64,000 nucleotides of DNA from Olivibacter sp. XZL3 (GCF_004368405.1 NZ_SBJH01000011.1:40095-104094), one strand, 5' to 3'. Counted from the first letter of the stretch, positions 19,334 through 27,281 are shown. Notes: generated from the letters alone by a model not told the origin. A program made the numbers and translations.

Positions 19334-19483
19334 CACCTCCGGGAGGCAAGCTTTTTTACTTTGACAGGGAAGTTTTAGTAGGTATTGATAGGCGTTAACA
19401 GTTGACATTTAGGTATTAGATGTAAAACCGGCACGCCTGACAGACTTTTTGAATTTTTACTTTTGAATTTTTAATTAAAAATA
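19334..19483 (+). repeat. Composite intergenic repeat, copy 3 (modules C-B)
   Basis: Module C with CCTCCGGGAGG (19337-19347) and the stretch AGCTTTTTTAC, then module B (about 19352-19452) nearly identical to 21132-21241. It ends in the tail TTTTTACTTTTGAATTTTTA directly before the ATG at 19485. The tail holds TACTTTTG, which fits the TAnnTTTG -7 box. Confidence 0.8.
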
Positions 19484-19484
19484 A

Positions 19485-20999
19485 ATGAAAAGGAAAATAG
19501 AAATAATGGACACAACGCTGCGCGACGGCGAACAAACGTCGGGTGTGTCTTTTTCTATTTCAGAGAAACTAACCATTGCCCAACTGCTCTTGGAAGAACT
19601 GCATGTGGACCGCGTTGAAATTGCCTCTGCGCGCGTATCGGAGGGCGAGTTCGAAGCAGTGAAAGCAATAAGCAGCTGGGCGCAGGCGAGCGGACATCTC
19701 AACGCTATTGAAATATTAACCTTTGTCGACAAAGGCGTTTCTATCGACTGGATGTTGAAGGCAGGCGTGAAAGTACAGAATTTGCTGACCAAAGGCTCCT
19801 TAAACCACCTTACGCATCAGCTAAAGAAAACGCCGGAACAACATTTCTCAGAGATCGCAACAATTATTGCTTCGGCAGACAAGGAAGGGATCGAAACGAA
19901 TGTTTACCTGGAGGACTGGAGTAATGGCATGAAAAATTCGCCGGAATACGTACATCAGTATCTCGCGTTCCTCTGTGAACAACCCATAAAACGAATTCTG
20001 CTTCCCGATACCTTAGGCGTGTTAACACCCGCTCAAACATTTCAATATATATCCGAATTAAAGGCAAAATATCCGGATCAACATATTGACTTCCATGCGC
20101 ACAACGACTACGACCTGGGCACGGCCAATGTGCTGGAAGCGGTAAAGGCCGGAGCAAATGGCTTGCACCTAACCGTCAATGGGATGGGGGAAAGAGCAGG
20201 TAATGCGCCTATGGCCAGTGTAGTAGCCGTCATAAACGATTTTCTTCCCGATGTTGAGGTTGCTGTGAAGGAGGCCGCCATTTATAAAGTAAGTAAGTTA
20301 GTCGAAACTTTTTCGGGGGTGAGAATTCCCGCCAACAAACCGATTGTCGGCGAAAACGTGTTTACGCAAACAGCGGGCATTCATGCCGATGGCGACAATA
20401 AAAACAATCTTTATTTCAATGATCTTCTCCCCGAGCGTTTTGGCAGAAAACGCCAATATGCCCTCGGAAAGACCTCGGGCAAAGCGAACATTGAAAAGAA
20501 CCTGCAAGAGCTCGGCTTAAAGCTCAACAACGAGGATCTCAAAAAGGTTACGCAGCGGGTTATCGAATTGGGCGACCGGAAAGAAACGGTTACCAAAGAC
20601 GATTTGCCTTACATTATTTCTGACGTACTCGACAGCAATTTGTACGAAGAGAAAGTAAAGGTAGAATCCTACGTTTTAACACATGCCAAAGGACTACGTC
20701 CATCGGCCACCATCGCGGTATGTATGAATGGCAAGATCATGGAAGAGCATGCGCAGGGCGACGGTCAGTTCGATGCTTTTATGAAAGCTTTGGCAAAAGT
20801 GTATCAAAAGAAGAACCTCAGGCTACCCAAATTGATTGACTATAACGTCCGAATCGCTCCTGGAAGTAGCTCGGACGCTTTGTGCGAAACCGTGATTACA
20901 TGGGAAGTGGGAAATCGCACCTTCGCTACCCGCGGCTTGGATTCCGATCAAACGGTTTGCGCGATTAAAGCAACACAAAAGATGTTGAATATTATTTAA
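19485..20999 (+). CDS. Citramalate synthase / 2-isopropylmalate synthase homologue
   Basis: Second HMGL-barrel Claisen condensing enzyme of the cluster, 504 aa, with [17 protein letters not shown] at the start, HAHNDYDLGTANVLEA, NGMGERAGNAPMASV, and a C-terminal LeuA-type regulatory domain (RPSATIAVCMNG onward). Family members include (R)-citramalate synthase CimA (acetyl-CoA plus pyruvate, giving 2-oxobutyrate for isoleucine via LeuCDB) and LeuA paralogues. Position between leuD and leuB and the presence of a bona fide leuA favour CimA, but I cannot settle specificity from sequence, so no symbol is given. Confidence 0.8.
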   Translation: MKRKIEIMDTTLRDGEQTSGVSFSISEKLTIAQLLLEELHVDRVEIASARVSEGEFEAVKAISSWAQASGHLNAIEILTFVDKGVSIDWMLKAGVKVQNLLTKGSLNHLTHQLKKTPEQHFSEIATIIASADKEGIETNVYLEDWSNGMKNSPEYVHQYLAFLCEQPIKRILLPDTLGVLTPAQTFQYISELKAKYPDQHIDFHAHNDYDLGTANVLEAVKAGANGLHLTVNGMGERAGNAPMASVVAVINDFLPDVEVAVKEAAIYKVSKLVETFSGVRIPANKPIVGENVFTQTAGIHADGDNKNNLYFNDLLPERFGRKRQYALGKTSGKANIEKNLQELGLKLNNEDLKKVTQRVIELGDRKETVTKDDLPYIISDVLDSNLYEEKVKVESYVLTHAKGLRPSATIAVCMNGKIMEEHAQGDGQFDAFMKALAKVYQKKNLRLPKLIDYNVRIAPGSSSDALCETVITWEVGNRTFATRGLDSDQTVCAIKATQKMLNII

Positions 21000-21010
21000 T
21001 GATATCAATA

Positions 21011-21091
21011 GTTGCCGGTTACGCGTTGTGCGTTGTGAGTACCTATATAGTTTACCAAATGCAGGCAACTGGCAACCGGCAACTCGCAACT
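21011..21091. repeat. Two facing heptad arrays between the cimA-like gene and leuB
   Basis: Array one: GTTGCCG, GTTACGC, GTTGTGC, GTTGTGA (21011-21038). Array two: GGCAACT, GGCAACC, GGCAACT, CGCAACT (21064-21091), close to the complement of the first type. AGTTGCCGGTT (21010-21020) and AACCGGCAACT (21074-21084) are perfect inverted copies, so the whole element could fold. The period is exactly 7 in both. Confidence 0.8.
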
Positions 21092-21103
21092 GTTGAATTG
21101 TTA

Positions 21104-21317
21104 TCGTCCCTACGGGAGGCAAGCTTTTTACTTTGATAGGAAAGTTTTGTAGGAGTGGTTAGTAGGTTTTGATAGGCGTTAACAGTTGGCGTTTAGGTAT
21201 TAGATGTAAAACCGGCACGCCTGACAGGCTTTTTTACTTTTTAATTATTGATGTCTTGCTTATTTTAATAAGGCATCAATGAGCCCTTCGGGGTTTTGAC
21301 TTTTTAATTTTTAATTA
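21104..21317 (+). repeat. Composite intergenic repeat, copy 4 (modules C-B-A)
   Basis: The fullest copy: module C (21106-21131), B (21132-21241) and A (21243-21303), then an AT-rich tail ending 5 nt before the leuB ATG. Each module ends in a small hairpin and T-tract: C has CCCTACGGGAGG then CTTTTTAC, B has GCCTGACAGGC then TTTTTTAC, A has GCCCTTCGGGG then TTTTGACTTTTT. Confidence 0.85.
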
Positions 21318-21322
21318 ACACT

Positions 21323-22384
21323 ATGAAATTGAATATCGCTCTTCTAGCAGGAGATGGAATCGGCCCCGAAGTTATCGATCAGGCCGTAAAGGTTGTAAAC
21401 GCAGTAGCCAATAAATTTAACCATGATATTAACTGGACAGCTGCTTTAACCGGAGCTGCGGCAATAGAGGCCGTGGGAGAACCTTATCCAGAGGAAACGC
21501 ACGAAGTCTGCATGGCAGCAGATGCCGTTTTATTCGGCGCCATCGGCCATCCGCGCTTTGACAACGATCCCAAAGCCACCGTGCGGCCTGAGCAAGGTTT
21601 GCTTAAAATGCGAAAAAAGCTGGGCCTATTTGCCAATGTTCGTCCGACTTTTACATTCCCGTCTTTGATCGACAACTCTCCGTTAAAGCGCGAGCGCATC
21701 GAGGGTACTGACTTAGTAATCCTGCGCGAATTGACCGGAGGAATCTATTTTGGTGAAAGAGGCCGCAAAGATAACGGCGATACTGCCTTCGATACCTGCA
21801 CCTATACCCGGGAGGAGATCAAGCGCCTCGCCAAACTAGGCTTTGAAATGGCTATGGGCCGCCGTAAAAAGCTGTGCTGTGTAGATAAGGCCAACGTGTT
21901 GGAAAGCTCCCGTTTGTGGAGAGAAACCGTACAGGATATGGAAAAAGATTTTCCGGAAGTAGAAGTGAGCTACGAATTTGTGGACGCAGTAGCTATGCGC
22001 CTGGTTCAATGGCCAAGCGCTTATGACGTGATCATCACAGAAAACCTATTCGGCGATATTTTGACAGACGAGGCCTCGGTTATTTCGGGATCAATGGGCT
22101 TAATGCCCTCATCCTCTATCGGTATTCACACCTCTCTTTTTGAACCGATCCATGGATCCTATCCACAAGCGGCGGGAAAAGACATTGCCAACCCACTGGC
22201 TACGGTGCTTTCTGCAGCCATGATGTTTGAAGATGCCTTTAATTTAAAAGAGGAGGCCGCCGCCATCCGTGCAGTCGTAAATAAATCGCTCGCGGAAGGA
22301 ATTGTGACAGAAGATTTAGCTGGCAAAAGCAATAAGGCCTATAAAACCAGCGAGGTTGGCGACTGGTTAGCCGCTAATATTTAA
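21323..22384 (+). CDS. leuB: 3-Isopropylmalate dehydrogenase
   Basis: NAD-dependent oxidative decarboxylation of 3-isopropylmalate to 2-oxoisocaproate. The 353-aa protein has LAGDGIGPEV at residues 8-17, the substrate arginines in RPEQGLLKMRK and RELTGGIYFG, the catalytic DKANVLESSRLWRE, and the signature ENLFGDILTDEASVISGSMG ending in the NAD site HGSYPQAAGKDIANP. Length and motifs are typical. It follows the longest composite repeat and is followed by a hairpin that may separate it from ilvA. Confidence 0.97.
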   Translation: MKLNIALLAGDGIGPEVIDQAVKVVNAVANKFNHDINWTAALTGAAAIEAVGEPYPEETHEVCMAADAVLFGAIGHPRFDNDPKATVRPEQGLLKMRKKLGLFANVRPTFTFPSLIDNSPLKRERIEGTDLVILRELTGGIYFGERGRKDNGDTAFDTCTYTREEIKRLAKLGFEMAMGRRKKLCCVDKANVLESSRLWRETVQDMEKDFPEVEVSYEFVDAVAMRLVQWPSAYDVIITENLFGDILTDEASVISGSMGLMPSSSIGIHTSLFEPIHGSYPQAAGKDIANPLATVLSAAMMFEDAFNLKEEAAAIRAVVNKSLAEGIVTEDLAGKSNKAYKTSEVGDWLAANI

Positions 22385-22396
22385 CTTTGAGACCGA

Positions 22397-22455
22397 GAAG
22401 ATATCAGCCCGTTGTCGCTTACCTGACTTCTTGCTGATATCTTCTTTTTATTTTT
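22397..22455 (+). terminator. Hairpin plus T-tract between leuB and ilvA
   Basis: GAAGATATCAGC (22397-22408) pairs perfectly with GCTGATATCTTC (22433-22444), a 12-bp stem around a 24-nt loop, followed by TTTTTATTTTT. It ends only about 11 nt before the ilvA ATG (22466), so it either ends the leuB transcript or attenuates ilvA expression. Confidence 0.7.
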
Positions 22456-22465
22456 ACCTTTCAAA

Positions 22466-23704
22466 ATGGACTTAGCATTGAATTATAAAGCAGCGGCCGA
22501 CCGTTTAAGCGGAGTAATCAACCGCACACCCTTGGTTTATCATCCCAGGTTATCAGAAAAATACGCCTGTGAGGTTTACCTTAAGCGAGAAGATCTACAA
22601 GTGGTACGGTCTTACAAACTCAGGGGAGCCTACAATATGGTGAGCTCACTCACCGATGATCAGCTCAAACGCGGCGTTGTTTGTGCCAGTGCAGGCAACC
22701 ATGCGCAAGGTTTCGCGTATTCCTGCAACAAGCTAGGCGTTAAGGGAGTTGTTTTTATGCCAGAAATCACCCCTAAACAGAAAGTAAGCCAAACCGCCAT
22801 GTTTGGGAACGGACAAATAGAGATTGTGCTCACCGGCGACACATTTGACGACTGCTTGCAAGAAGCTCTCTCCTATACAACCGCTAATAATATGACCTTC
22901 ATTCCTCCCTTTGATGATTACCGCATCATAGAAGGACAGGGCACCGTGGGCGCAGAAATACTGGAAGATCAACCGGACGTTAATCTGGTTATCATCCCTA
23001 TAGGCGGAGGTGGGATTGCCGCCGGTGTAGGAAACTATTTGAAAAGTCAAAACCGTGAAATCCAAATTTTGGGTGTCGAACCGGCAGGCGCTCCATCCAT
23101 GACCGAAGCCTTGAAAGTTAATAAACCGACCACCCTCGAAGAGATCAATCGTTTCGTAGACGGGGCGGCCGTCAAACGAATTGGCCAGCTCACCTTCCCT
23201 CTCTGCAAAGAGGTACTGGAAAAAGTAGTGTTGGTTCCCGAAGGAAAAGTGTGTACCACTATTTTGAAACTATACAACGAAGACGCAATTGTTGTTGAAC
23301 CCGCCGGCGCCTTGTCTGTAGCGGCCTTGGATTTTTGCAAAGAAGACATAAAAGGAAAGAAAGTGGTCTGCATCATCAGCGGAGGTAATAACGATATCGA
23401 TCGAATGGCCGAGATCAAGGAGCTTTCGCTGCTATACGAAGGCCTGAAGCATTATTTCATTATTCGCTTTCCGCAACGCCCGGGCGCACTAAAACTCTTT
23501 GTAAACGACGTGCTCGGAGCACATGACGATATCACCCGATTCGAGTTTATAAAGAAAACCGAACGTGAAAGAGGCCCAGCATTGGTGGGTATCGAACTAC
23601 AAAAAGCAGCAGATTACGAAGCGCTGTTAAACCGCATGCGTCAACACCGCTTCGATTTCAAAGAGGTCAATACCGATCAAACCCTATTCGAGTATTTGAT
23701 ATAA
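22466..23704 (+). CDS. ilvA: Threonine ammonia-lyase (biosynthetic threonine deaminase)
   Basis: PLP enzyme converting threonine to 2-oxobutyrate, the first dedicated isoleucine step. The 412-aa protein has the Schiff-base lysine in VRSYKLRGAYN, the phosphate-binding loop IPIGGGGIAAG, and VCIISGGNNDIDR. A single ACT-like domain follows (about residues 335-412; YFIIRFPQRPGALKLF), giving one regulatory domain where E. coli IlvA (about 514 aa) has two. The ACT domain and gene context favour the biosynthetic role over the catabolic enzyme. It closes the BCAA cluster. Confidence 0.95.
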   Translation: MDLALNYKAAADRLSGVINRTPLVYHPRLSEKYACEVYLKREDLQVVRSYKLRGAYNMVSSLTDDQLKRGVVCASAGNHAQGFAYSCNKLGVKGVVFMPEITPKQKVSQTAMFGNGQIEIVLTGDTFDDCLQEALSYTTANNMTFIPPFDDYRIIEGQGTVGAEILEDQPDVNLVIIPIGGGGIAAGVGNYLKSQNREIQILGVEPAGAPSMTEALKVNKPTTLEEINRFVDGAAVKRIGQLTFPLCKEVLEKVVLVPEGKVCTTILKLYNEDAIVVEPAGALSVAALDFCKEDIKGKKVVCIISGGNNDIDRMAEIKELSLLYEGLKHYFIIRFPQRPGALKLFVNDVLGAHDDITRFEFIKKTERERGPALVGIELQKAADYEALLNRMRQHRFDFKEVNTDQTLFEYLI

Positions 23705-23753
23705 GGTTATTAAACCATATACCTCGCCACTGCCGGTGCTACTGTTTACTATC

Positions 23754-24506
23754 TTATTGCCCCATTGCATACGCAATGCCTCCCAATAGGTGCTTTCGGA
23801 AGTCTGGCTCATCATAACTTTCTTTGGTATGCCCTAGCCCTGTATAAAAGGCTCTTCCGCCGTCAAAATCATGATACCAAGCAATGGGATGATTAGCCCC
23901 GTTTTCACCACCTGTATAGCTCGACTCGTCAAGCTTCATCAATAGCTGAACCTCTGGATTTATATCCTTATAATTGTACCATTCATCCCACCGGCGCCAC
24001 GAATCTGCTAAATGTTCGGTGGACGGATGGTTTTTGTCTAACACCATAATCGTTGCTTCCTGTTGCTTCGGGTGACTCAGAAACCACGCTCCCACTAATT
24101 TATTATACCAAGGCCAATCATACTCGGTATCGGCTGCTGCATGGATCCCAACAAATCCACCTCCTTGCTGTATATAATGCTCAAAAGCCGTTTGTTGTGC
24201 ATCATTTAAGATATCGCCTGTTGTACTTAAAAAAACAACTGCCTTATATTTTTTCAAATTATTTTCTGTAAAAACGGAAGCATCTTCTGTATGTTCTGTA
24301 GCAAAGCCATTCTCTTTGCCAAGTTCTTCGATGGTTTCCGCCCCCTTTTCAATGGAGTCATGTCTAAACCCGGTCGTTTTCGAGAAAACGAGCACCAACG
24401 GCTCAGCATCCGAAGTATGGGATTCCGACTCCGATTTACAAAAGGAAAAACAAGTAATTGACCCCCAAACGATGAGGTAGATCAATGCGTAACGTTTCAG
24501 TTTCAT
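23754..24506 (-). CDS. ThuA-domain secreted protein
   Basis: A 250-aa protein with a signal peptide (hydrophobic about residues 6-22, with Cys19 and Cys23 as possible lipidation sites, though neither lipobox is canonical) and a ThuA/trehalose-utilisation class-I amidotransferase-like fold. Family features visible are FSKTTGFRHDSIEKG, GGFVGIHAAADTEYDWPWY and DGGRAFYTGLGHTKESY. ThuA domains in Bacteroidota often accompany sugar metabolism and their reaction is poorly defined. The gene stands alone between ilvA and aroB. Confidence 0.88.
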   Translation of the reverse strand: MKLKRYALIYLIVWGSITCFSFCKSESESHTSDAEPLVLVFSKTTGFRHDSIEKGAETIEELGKENGFATEHTEDASVFTENNLKKYKAVVFLSTTGDILNDAQQTAFEHYIQQGGGFVGIHAAADTEYDWPWYNKLVGAWFLSHPKQQEATIMVLDKNHPSTEHLADSWRRWDEWYNYKDINPEVQLLMKLDESSYTGGENGANHPIAWYHDFDGGRAFYTGLGHTKESYDEPDFRKHLLGGIAYAMGQ

Positions 24507-24569
24507 AAGTGTATAGATTTATAGATCAGTTAATGTAAAGATATCCATTGAATTCTCTTGGCCGTTTTT

Positions 24570-24600
24570 ACCATCCCTACCGGAGGCTAGTTTTCATTTT
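24570..24600 (+). repeat. Solitary module C of the composite repeat, copy 5
   Basis: ACCATCCCTACCGGAGGC followed by TAGTTTTCATTTTTAAC matches module C plus its T-rich tail. It lies between the aroB stop and the ThuA gene, on the strand opposite to both. Confidence 0.55.
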
Positions 24601-25673
24601 TAACTCAACAACGATCGATAATAATCCAAGCTTTCGGTTATTTGTTCGCTTGAAAGATAAATATCAAAATCACAGGTTCCAATTTCCTTCAATAAAGCGA
24701 AGCCGATCTCACTCCCCGTATTTTTCTTATCATTCAGCATATAGGAATATAAATCCTCATAAATACCTTCGCCAAAAGAATAAGCTGGAAATACCTGCAT
24801 GATATAGGATACAACAGTATTTAAAGAGGCCAACGGCAATCCATTATAGCGATGAGACAAATAGGCCTCGCAAATCATTCCCACGGCAATGGCTTCGCCA
24901 TGAAGTAAGGGAAAAGAATCGTTTGCTAAAGAATAACTTTCAATAGCGTGTCCAACCGTATGCCCGAAATTTAAAATTTTACGAAGCCCTTTTTCCGTCG
25001 GATCCTTCGTAACCACCTCTTTTTTTATGGCAACAGACCGATAAATATAGTCGGGGTCCACGTGCGCTGGCTCGACTGCCTGCAATTCTTCAAAATAAGC
25101 ATTGCTGTAGATCAATCCATGTTTTATCATTTCAGCAAAACCGGAAACTAACTGCCTTTCATCCAGCGTAGCCAAGAAGCCACTATGAATCAGCACGGCT
25201 TTAGGTTGTGCGAAGGTGCCGATAATATTTTTCACCCCGTCCATATCGATTCCGGTCTTTCCCCCTACAGAAGCATCGACCTGTGCTAGCAAAGTGGTTG
25301 GAATCTGTATGAAATCGATCCCCCGTTTAAAAGTCGAGGCAGCAAACCCGCCGATATCCGTGATCACGCCCCCACCTAAGTTGATCAACAAGCTTTTCCG
25401 GTCTGCCCCAAAATCGAGCAACATCTTCCATATACCGATACAGAAATCGATGTTCTTGTTTTCTTCACCCGGGTCAATCTCAATCAAATCATAGTCCTTC
25501 AATTCTGACATCGCCGCAGTGAATATTGGCAGGCAATGCTCGCTTGTATTACGGTCGGTCAGAATAAAAACTTTCGTATAGGTATGCTTGGCTAAAAGCG
25601 CGCGCAGCGCATTAAATTCTTTATCAAAATATACAGAATAGGTATTACTTTTTAACTCTTTGATCATGCTCAT
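24600..25673 (-). CDS. aroB: 3-Dehydroquinate synthase
   Basis: NAD- and metal-dependent cyclisation of DAHP to 3-dehydroquinate, second step of the shikimate pathway. The 357-aa protein shows the NAD-binding LGGGVITDIGGFAA, the RGIDFIQIPTTLLAQVDASVGGKTG-type substrate region (split here as IQIPTTLLAQVDAS and GGKTGID), and zinc ligands including LNFGHTVGHAIE and HGEAIAVGM. The start at 25673 lies just downstream of the heptad arrays that fill the gap to the S4-domain gene. Confidence 0.96.
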   Translation of the reverse strand: MSMIKELKSNTYSVYFDKEFNALRALLAKHTYTKVFILTDRNTSEHCLPIFTAAMSELKDYDLIEIDPGEENKNIDFCIGIWKMLLDFGADRKSLLINLGGGVITDIGGFAASTFKRGIDFIQIPTTLLAQVDASVGGKTGIDMDGVKNIIGTFAQPKAVLIHSGFLATLDERQLVSGFAEMIKHGLIYSNAYFEELQAVEPAHVDPDYIYRSVAIKKEVVTKDPTEKGLRKILNFGHTVGHAIESYSLANDSFPLLHGEAIAVGMICEAYLSHRYNGLPLASLNTVVSYIMQVFPAYSFGEGIYEDLYSYMLNDKKNTGSEIGFALLKEIGTCDFDIYLSSEQITESLDYYRSLLS

Positions 25674-25674
25674 T

Positions 25675-25732
25675 AGCTCTCAGCTCTCAGCTTTCAGAAA
25701 TCAGCCGATATCCGATTTCCGATGGCCGATAG
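25675..25732. repeat. Two tandem heptad arrays (AGCTYTC and CCGATnn)
   Basis: AGCTCTC, AGCTCTC, AGCTTTC occupy 25675-25695; CCGATAT, CCGATTT, CCGATGG, CCGATAG occupy 25705-25732. Both have an exact 7-base period, with a 9-base link between them. The element fills the whole gap between the S4-domain gene and aroB. Confidence 0.85.
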
Positions 25733-25939
25733 CTAGTCTACCACTATTTTATATTGTAAAAACTCGATTATGTCGCCTTTTCTAACTTTATATCGCTTTC
25801 TAAGCTCCGTAAGCCCATTGCACTTTACCAGCCCGTCGCTCACCACGGCCTGTGCCTCCCCGCCGTTTTCTACTACATTGACAGCTTTTAACAACTGAAT
25901 AAGATGGATATATTCGCTATCAAGTTTAAAATTTATCAT
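25733..25939 (-). CDS. Small S4-domain RNA-binding protein
   Basis: A 68-aa free-standing S4 domain (IHLIQLLKAVNVVENGG, then AQAVVSDGLVKCNG and ELRKRYKVRKGDIIEF), of the YaaA/RlbA kind thought to bind rRNA or tRNA. It is the smallest S4 form, with no enzyme domain. It lies upstream of aroB on the same strand with only a heptad array between. A good promoter ends 4 nt before its ATG, suggesting a leaderless message. Confidence 0.88.
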   Translation of the reverse strand: MINFKLDSEYIHLIQLLKAVNVVENGGEAQAVVSDGLVKCNGLTELRKRYKVRKGDIIEFLQYKIVVD

Positions 25940-25943
25940 AAAC

Positions 25944-25976
25944 CAAACCTACATAAAATTCTTACACCAACACAAA
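25944..25976 (-). promoter_or_regulatory. Promoter of the S4-domain gene, abutting the ATG
   Basis: On the minus strand TTTG (25976-25973), a 21-nt spacer and TAGGTTTG (25951-25944) match both boxes. The predicted +1 at about 25940 is adjacent to the start codon (25939), implying a leaderless transcript. Confidence 0.6.
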
Positions 25977-26018
25977 CTAAAATGACATTTTCTCCTATTA
26001 TGCAATCGATTTTTTATC

Positions 26019-26026
26019 TAAGTTTG
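26019..26026 (+). promoter_or_regulatory. -7 element abutting the proline dehydrogenase ATG
   Basis: TAAGTTTG matches the -7 consensus and ends 4 nt before the ATG at 26031, giving a predicted leader of about 1 nt. No clear -33 box is visible. It faces the equally placed promoter of the S4 gene across a 91-nt divergent gap. Confidence 0.45.
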
Positions 26027-26030
26027 CTCC

Positions 26031-27245
26031 ATGATTTCATCATCCAAAGAACCGCCGTCTATTATCGAAACAAAGCTTACTTTCGATAATACCGAAATCG
26101 CTTTTCGCAGTAAAAGCACTGCTGAATTAAACAGAGCCTACTGGCTTTTTAAAATCATTTCCAGTAATTTTTTAACCAAAGTAGGGCCTCCCGTGACAAA
26201 TTTTGCCCTAAACATTGGTTTGCCTATCAAAGGCATCATAAAGAAAACGATATTTGATCATTTTTGTGGCGGGGAAACCATAGCCGGATGTGAACAGGCC
26301 ATTCAACAGCTGGCAGCCCAGCACGTCGGCACGATTCTGGACTATTCCGTTGAGGGGGAGGAAAGTGAACAGGCCTTTGATCATGTATTAGCAGAAACCC
26401 TCAGAACGATTGAGCGAGCAAAAAAGGATCAAAACATCCCTTTTTCGGTCTTTAAGGTAACGGGCTTGGGCCGTTTCGATCTATTGGCCAAGGTAAGCGC
26501 AAACGAAGCACTTACTGAAACAGAAACCGCTGAATTTAACAAAGTAAAAGACCGTGTAGACAAGATATGTCAAATTGCTAAGCAGGCGGACGTAGCAGTA
26601 TTGATCGATGCGGAACATTCTTGGATACAGGGCGTCATAGACGACTTGGCGAGAGACATGATGCGTAAGTACAATACGGAAAAGGCCATCGTATATAATA
26701 CCTATCAGCTTTACCGCCACGATGTATTAGCGGCATTAAAAGCAGACGTTTACTTAGCGCAGACGGATAACTTTCATATCGGAGCAAAATTGGTTCGCGG
26801 TGCTTATATGGAAATCGAAAGAGAAAGGGCCGAAAAAATGGGCTACCCCTCACCTATTCAACCCGATAAAGAGGCTTCCGACAACGATTATAACTTAGCC
26901 ATTCATTTCTGTCTCGACCATATCGAGCGTGTAGGTTTTATGGCCGGCACCCACAACGAAAACAGCAGCTACCTGCTGGCAACGGAATTGGATAAAAGAG
27001 GCATAGCCAGAAATGACCGCCGCGTTTATTTCGCACAGCTTTTGGGCATGAGTGATAACCTTAGCTTCAATTTATCGGCGGCAGGATATAATGTAGCCAA
27101 ATACATGCCTTATGGGCCCGTTAAAGCCGTGATGCCTTACCTCTTTAGAAGAGCGCAGGAAAACACCTCGGTTGCCGGACAAACGGGCCGTGAATTGAGC
27201 CTGCTTATAAAAGAAAAAAATCGCCGGAAAAAAGCGCGCTCCTAG
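26031..27245 (+). CDS. Proline dehydrogenase
   Basis: FAD-dependent oxidation of proline to pyrroline-5-carboxylate. The 404-aa protein is a stand-alone PRODH barrel without the P5C dehydrogenase domain of full-length PutA. Family motifs include FKVTGLGRFDLLAKVS, DAEHSWIQ, YNTYQLYRHDVL, KLVRGAYMEIERERA, GTHNENS and YMPYGPVKAVMPYLFRRAQEN. The ATG at 26031 is the only nearby methionine in frame. It is divergent from the S4 gene and convergent with the HAD gene. Confidence 0.93.
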   Translation: MISSSKEPPSIIETKLTFDNTEIAFRSKSTAELNRAYWLFKIISSNFLTKVGPPVTNFALNIGLPIKGIIKKTIFDHFCGGETIAGCEQAIQQLAAQHVGTILDYSVEGEESEQAFDHVLAETLRTIERAKKDQNIPFSVFKVTGLGRFDLLAKVSANEALTETETAEFNKVKDRVDKICQIAKQADVAVLIDAEHSWIQGVIDDLARDMMRKYNTEKAIVYNTYQLYRHDVLAALKADVYLAQTDNFHIGAKLVRGAYMEIERERAEKMGYPSPIQPDKEASDNDYNLAIHFCLDHIERVGFMAGTHNENSSYLLATELDKRGIARNDRRVYFAQLLGMSDNLSFNLSAAGYNVAKYMPYGPVKAVMPYLFRRAQENTSVAGQTGRELSLLIKEKNRRKKARS

Positions 27246-27281
27246 GAGCAAGCAGCCTTATACCGTCGCCTTAACTGGACC

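Noticed and set aside
25904-26089. 61-codon plus-strand frame across the S4-prodh gap
   Set aside because: It covers both promoters and the first codons of two well-supported genes.
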